Shown in pieces: positions 60,599-64,000 of a stretch of DNA of 64,000 nucleotides (the first letter of the stretch is position 1; each line of letters begins with the position of its first letter). A model generated the notes under the pieces. That model did not search any database. It was not told the origin of the DNA and was given only the letters and a program-made list of their open reading frames with translations. The stretch is taken from assembly GCA_963969495.1 (NCBI GenBank), contig OZ018325.1:200971446-201035445 (forward strand), in the 5' to 3' direction. Source of the DNA: Ceratothoa steindachneri (Eukaryota; Arthropoda; Malacostraca; Isopoda; Cymothoidae). The position numbers and the translations under genes are program-made.

Positions 60599-61729
60599 GG
60601 GTGAAACTTTAGAAGACCTACACCGTGTTTTTAGTAGTAAAAAAGGTATTAATGGTGTTTTTAGGCATTCCAGTCGTCATATGTGGTTTCGGTTTGGCGC
60701 GGAAAGTACATATTTTTAAGATACTTCACCTTGATGGGGTTAAAATTGAAATTCTCTCGATGTGAAAATAAACCATAATTTTCACACATTGGCAACACAT
60801 AGTTCGACCTTATTTCAAACATTGGCAACCTGGGTGCAAGCACTTATAACAACGCTAATTTCGATTTTAACACCAAAACCTGTTTGGCAATCGTTCATGA
60901 ATTATGGAGTCTTGTGATTTTTGCGCATTTGGTTTGTTGAACGACTCTTGCTAATTCCTCTGTCAATTTAAAAGACTTTTGTATAGTTAATGGCCTCATT
61001 TTGAAAGCGAAGCATTGCGACACAATTGAGAACGAGGCGCGGCTCGATTATAATATTAAAAGGTGGAGATGTGACAGCTGTTTTCGTGAGAAAGAAAAAA
61101 CGACAAAAGTGTGGTTGATCGCAAACTATTTTTAAAAAATAAAGATCTCCCCAGCATTAACTAGTGAGTTTTATTTATATGTCTTTGCATTTGAACCTAA
61201 TGCTAGGCTTTAGAATTGTTGATACTACTAGGTGATTAAAAAATAGCGGTGGCGCGGGGCGGTAGCCCCCACAATAAAAGGGGAGTATGGGGGCGAAACC
61301 CACCATTTCGAAATAATTACCTTATAGTTCGAATTCAATGCAGTTGACAGACCAACGTTGTTAGGCTCTCCAATGTTTAATGTCTTAATGCAGTGCTCCG
61401 CCCCGAAGGGGCGACAGATGTTGGAATGATGTGTTAGGTTAAGTTTCATTATATTAGGTTTCTTTAAGTTAGGTTGTATTAAAAAACAGTACTAATGGTG
61501 TTTTTAGGCATTTTATTCATCATTACGGCTTCGTTTTCGCGCGTAAAGCAGTTATCCCTTAAGATAGTATCACTGCAAATAGAGCCGTACTCAGAGTGCT
61601 AGAATCTTAAAAAATATGTGCTTTCCGCGCCTAACCGAAGCTGTAAATGACGACTAAAATGCCTATAAACACCATTAGTACTGTTTTTTAATACCCCAAA
61701 CACGGCGTAGGTCTTCTGAAGTTTCACCC
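60599..61729. mobile_element. fold-back DNA transposon (GGGTGAAAC ends), right-arm copy
   Basis: Mirror of 48404-49534, present through the inverted duplication and not through a separate insertion: its flanks match too. Confidence 0.75.
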
Positions 61730-61782
61730 CTTTTAATCCCTAATACTAGGGATGCTAGTTGGGTGTATATAAATAAAATGAA

Positions 61783-63183
61783 CTTGCATCCCAGTGATCA
61801 CATCCCCCTTCATCCCAGCGATCGCCTTCCCCTGCATTCCACTGACCCTTTCCCCTGCATATACGCGATTGCCTTCCCCTTCATCTCCGCGATCGCCTTT
61901 CCCTGCATCCCCGTGATCACTTCCGCCTTCATCCCCACGATCGCCTTCCACTTCATCCCCGCGATCGCCTTCCCTGTATCCCAGCAATTGCGTTTCCCTA
62001 CATCCCCACGATCGCCTTCCCCTGCATTCCACCGATCCTTTCCCCTGCATCCCCGCGATGGCCTTCCCCTTAATCCCCACGATCGCCTTCCCGTGTATCC
62101 CAAGAATTTCGTTTCCTTCCATCTCCATGATCGCCTTCCCCTGCACTCCACCGATCCTTTTCCCTTCATCCATGCGATCGCCTTCTCCTTCATCCCCGCG
62201 ATCGTCTTCCCCTGCATTCCGCCAACCCTTTCCCCTGCATCCATGCGATCGCCTTCTCCTTCATCCCCACGATCGCCTTCCCCTGCATCCCCGTGATCAC
62301 CTCCGCCTTCATCCCCGCGATCGCCTTCCACTTCATCCCCGCGATCGCCTTCCCTGTAACCCAGCAATTGCGTTTACTTCCATCGCCAGATCGCCTTCCC
62401 CTGCATTCTACCGATCATTTCCCCTGCATCCACGGGATTGCCTTCCCCTTCATTCTCGCGTTTGCCTTCCCCTGTATCCCAGCAATTGCGTTTCCCTCTA
62501 ACTCCACGATTGCTTTCCCCTTCATCCCCGCGATCGCCTTCCCTGTATCCCAGCAATTGCGTTTCCCTCCATCGTACGATCGCCTTCCCCTGCATTCTAC
62601 CGATCATTTCCCCTGCATCCCAGAGATCGCCTTCCCTTTCATCCCCGCGATCGCCTCCCCATCCCAGAAATAGTGTTTCCTTCCATCCCCACGATCACCT
62701 TCCCCTCCATTCTACCGATCCTTTTCCCTGGATCCCCGTGATCGCCTTCCCCTTCATTCCCGCGATCGCCTTTCCCTACATCCCCGTGATTACCTCCCCC
62801 TTCATCCCTCACGATCACCTCCCACTTCATACCTGCGATCGCATTCCCCTGTATCCCCGCAATTCTATTCTCCTGCATTCCCGTGATCGCCTTTCCCTGC
62901 ATCCCTGCAATTCTTTTCTCCTGCATTCCCGTGATCGCCTTTCCCTGCATCCCCGCTTTCGCTCTTCCTTGCATCCCAGCTACCATCTTCCTTTTCATCC
63001 CTGCAATCGCATTCCCTTTCATCGCTGTGATCTTCTTCCCCGGCATTCCTGCGATCGAGTTTCTCATGTCTCTATGCGATCTCCATCCCCTCCACCCCCA
63101 CGTTCGCTTTCCCCTGCCTCCCCTCCATCGCCTTTCCCCGCAATCCCGCTATTGCCTTTACCTTCATCCACGTGATTGCCTTC
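61783..63183. repeat. 24-bp minisatellite, right-arm copy
   Basis: Mirror of 46950-48350 with the same number and order of units and only a few substitutions. Equal length in such an unstable array implies a recent origin or ongoing homogenisation of the arms. Confidence 0.93.
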
Positions 63184-64000
63184 TCTTCTATCGCGGAAGA
63201 CTGAAATTGGTCTTAAGCTTTGCAGATCCCACCTCCCTTATTTAGGTAGAAGAGGTTTATGCCGGTCCATTTTTCTTGATCATCTTCTTGCTTTACATAT
63301 TAACTATTTTTATTTTTTGACTTATAATCTCCTCAGTAGATTCTATCAAATTCTTTTGCTTTACTTGGTCAATCCCGCAGGGCGGTACCCTGTTTTGATT
63401 GCTACACCTGCTACCTGGAGGAGTATCACGCCCTCCCGGCCTCCTGGCTCGATTGCCCCTAAGTACATAAGTCCTGGTTCACTGAGTAGACTCAAACTCT
63501 TTGTCCGGCATGGGGATGCCTGTGATTTTCCACAAATCACCTTAATGTCTAAATTAACTCCTCTTTTGCCTTTCCTTATTCCTTTGTCTATTATCCGCAG
63601 AAGTTAGTCACCCTGTGTAAACGGATGCGTCTGGTACCTGGAGGAAAAGCTCGTTCTTCCGGTATGAGTGACTGTTAGAAAGGACAGGCTTACTGAAATG
63701 ACCTGGGAAAGCTGGTGCTTTACGACGTTCACTATATGTCCCTCCTTTGTCCTTCCTTATTTCTTATTCTATCTAAGTTTAAAGATCTGAAAAGAGAGGC
63801 TTTGAGGCATCAATAAACAGCGATCTTTTTCTTCCTCAAATTCTCGAGTGCATAAGGCTCTACTTCTTTGGTGTGCGGGATTTAATAGTTTTTTGGCTGC
63901 CAAGTCAACTAAAAGGCTCGGGTTGCATTTCTGGGTTTGATACTTGTACATGAGACCTTTGGATTATGGCCGTCTTGTCAAGGATTAGTACAACCTAGTA

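Overview
ORGANISM. This is repeat-dense nuclear DNA from a eukaryote, most likely an arthropod. The evidence is five pieces of one Jockey-like LINE, an I/Jockey-like LINE with RNase H, L2/CR1-like LINE ends, BEL/Pao and Gypsy LTR elements, hAT, Tc1 and mariner remnants, TTAGG-rich tracts and long (AT)n arrays. There is no bacterial-style operon, and I found no intact host protein gene. Every recognisable coding region is a transposon gene, and nearly all carry stops or frameshifts. The species cannot be read from the sequence. LAYOUT. 1-15 kb: a graveyard of one Jockey-like LINE family, with copies A (minus, cut by the window edge), B (plus), C (plus, very decayed) and D (minus, with both ORFs recognisable); a fifth ORF1 piece (E) lies at 30.2-31 kb. 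15-24 kb: mostly unrecognised AT-rich DNA with a dispersed repeat, a TTAGG-like tract, a fold-back element built from a reiterated GGGAGGGAT...CTTTACTT motif, and two related tRNA-like sequences. 24.3-29.9 kb: a 128-bp satellite, then a degenerate pentamer field (TAGGC/TATAC type), interrupted by an L2-like 3' end, then more diverged satellite units. 31-39.7 kb: a nested stack. An old BEL/Pao element (minus) was split by a Gypsy LTR element with a clean 5-bp duplication AACTT, and the Gypsy 5' LTR was later hit by a 461-bp hAT-type element with an 8-bp duplication. The Gypsy element has integrase upstream of RNase H, the reverse of the usual Ty3/Gypsy order. 40.5-44.9 kb: an I/Jockey-like LINE (minus) interrupted by an L2-like LINE (plus). 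46.1-64 kb: a near-perfect giant inverted repeat whose arms continue beyond the window end. Arms are 46133-51098 and 59081-64000; the spacer is about 8 kb. Apart from different lengths of one (AT)n tract, the arms keep a constant coordinate sum (110133), so there are no net indels at the points checked. Each arm holds a 24-bp minisatellite, a fold-back DNA transposon and an (AT)n tract ending at a mariner terminus. The spacer holds two further minisatellite blocks in opposite orientation, a LINE RT fragment, a Tc1 fragment and most of a mariner element. HOW IT FITS TOGETHER. There is no pathway to describe; the window is a record of layered insertion, tandem amplification and inverted duplication. 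The best leads are the giant palindrome with its mariner/(AT)n boundary, the domain order of the Gypsy element, the LTR/PBS fold-back, and the motif-reiterated fold-back element near 18.7 kb. I found no convincing new defence, regulatory or metabolic system.
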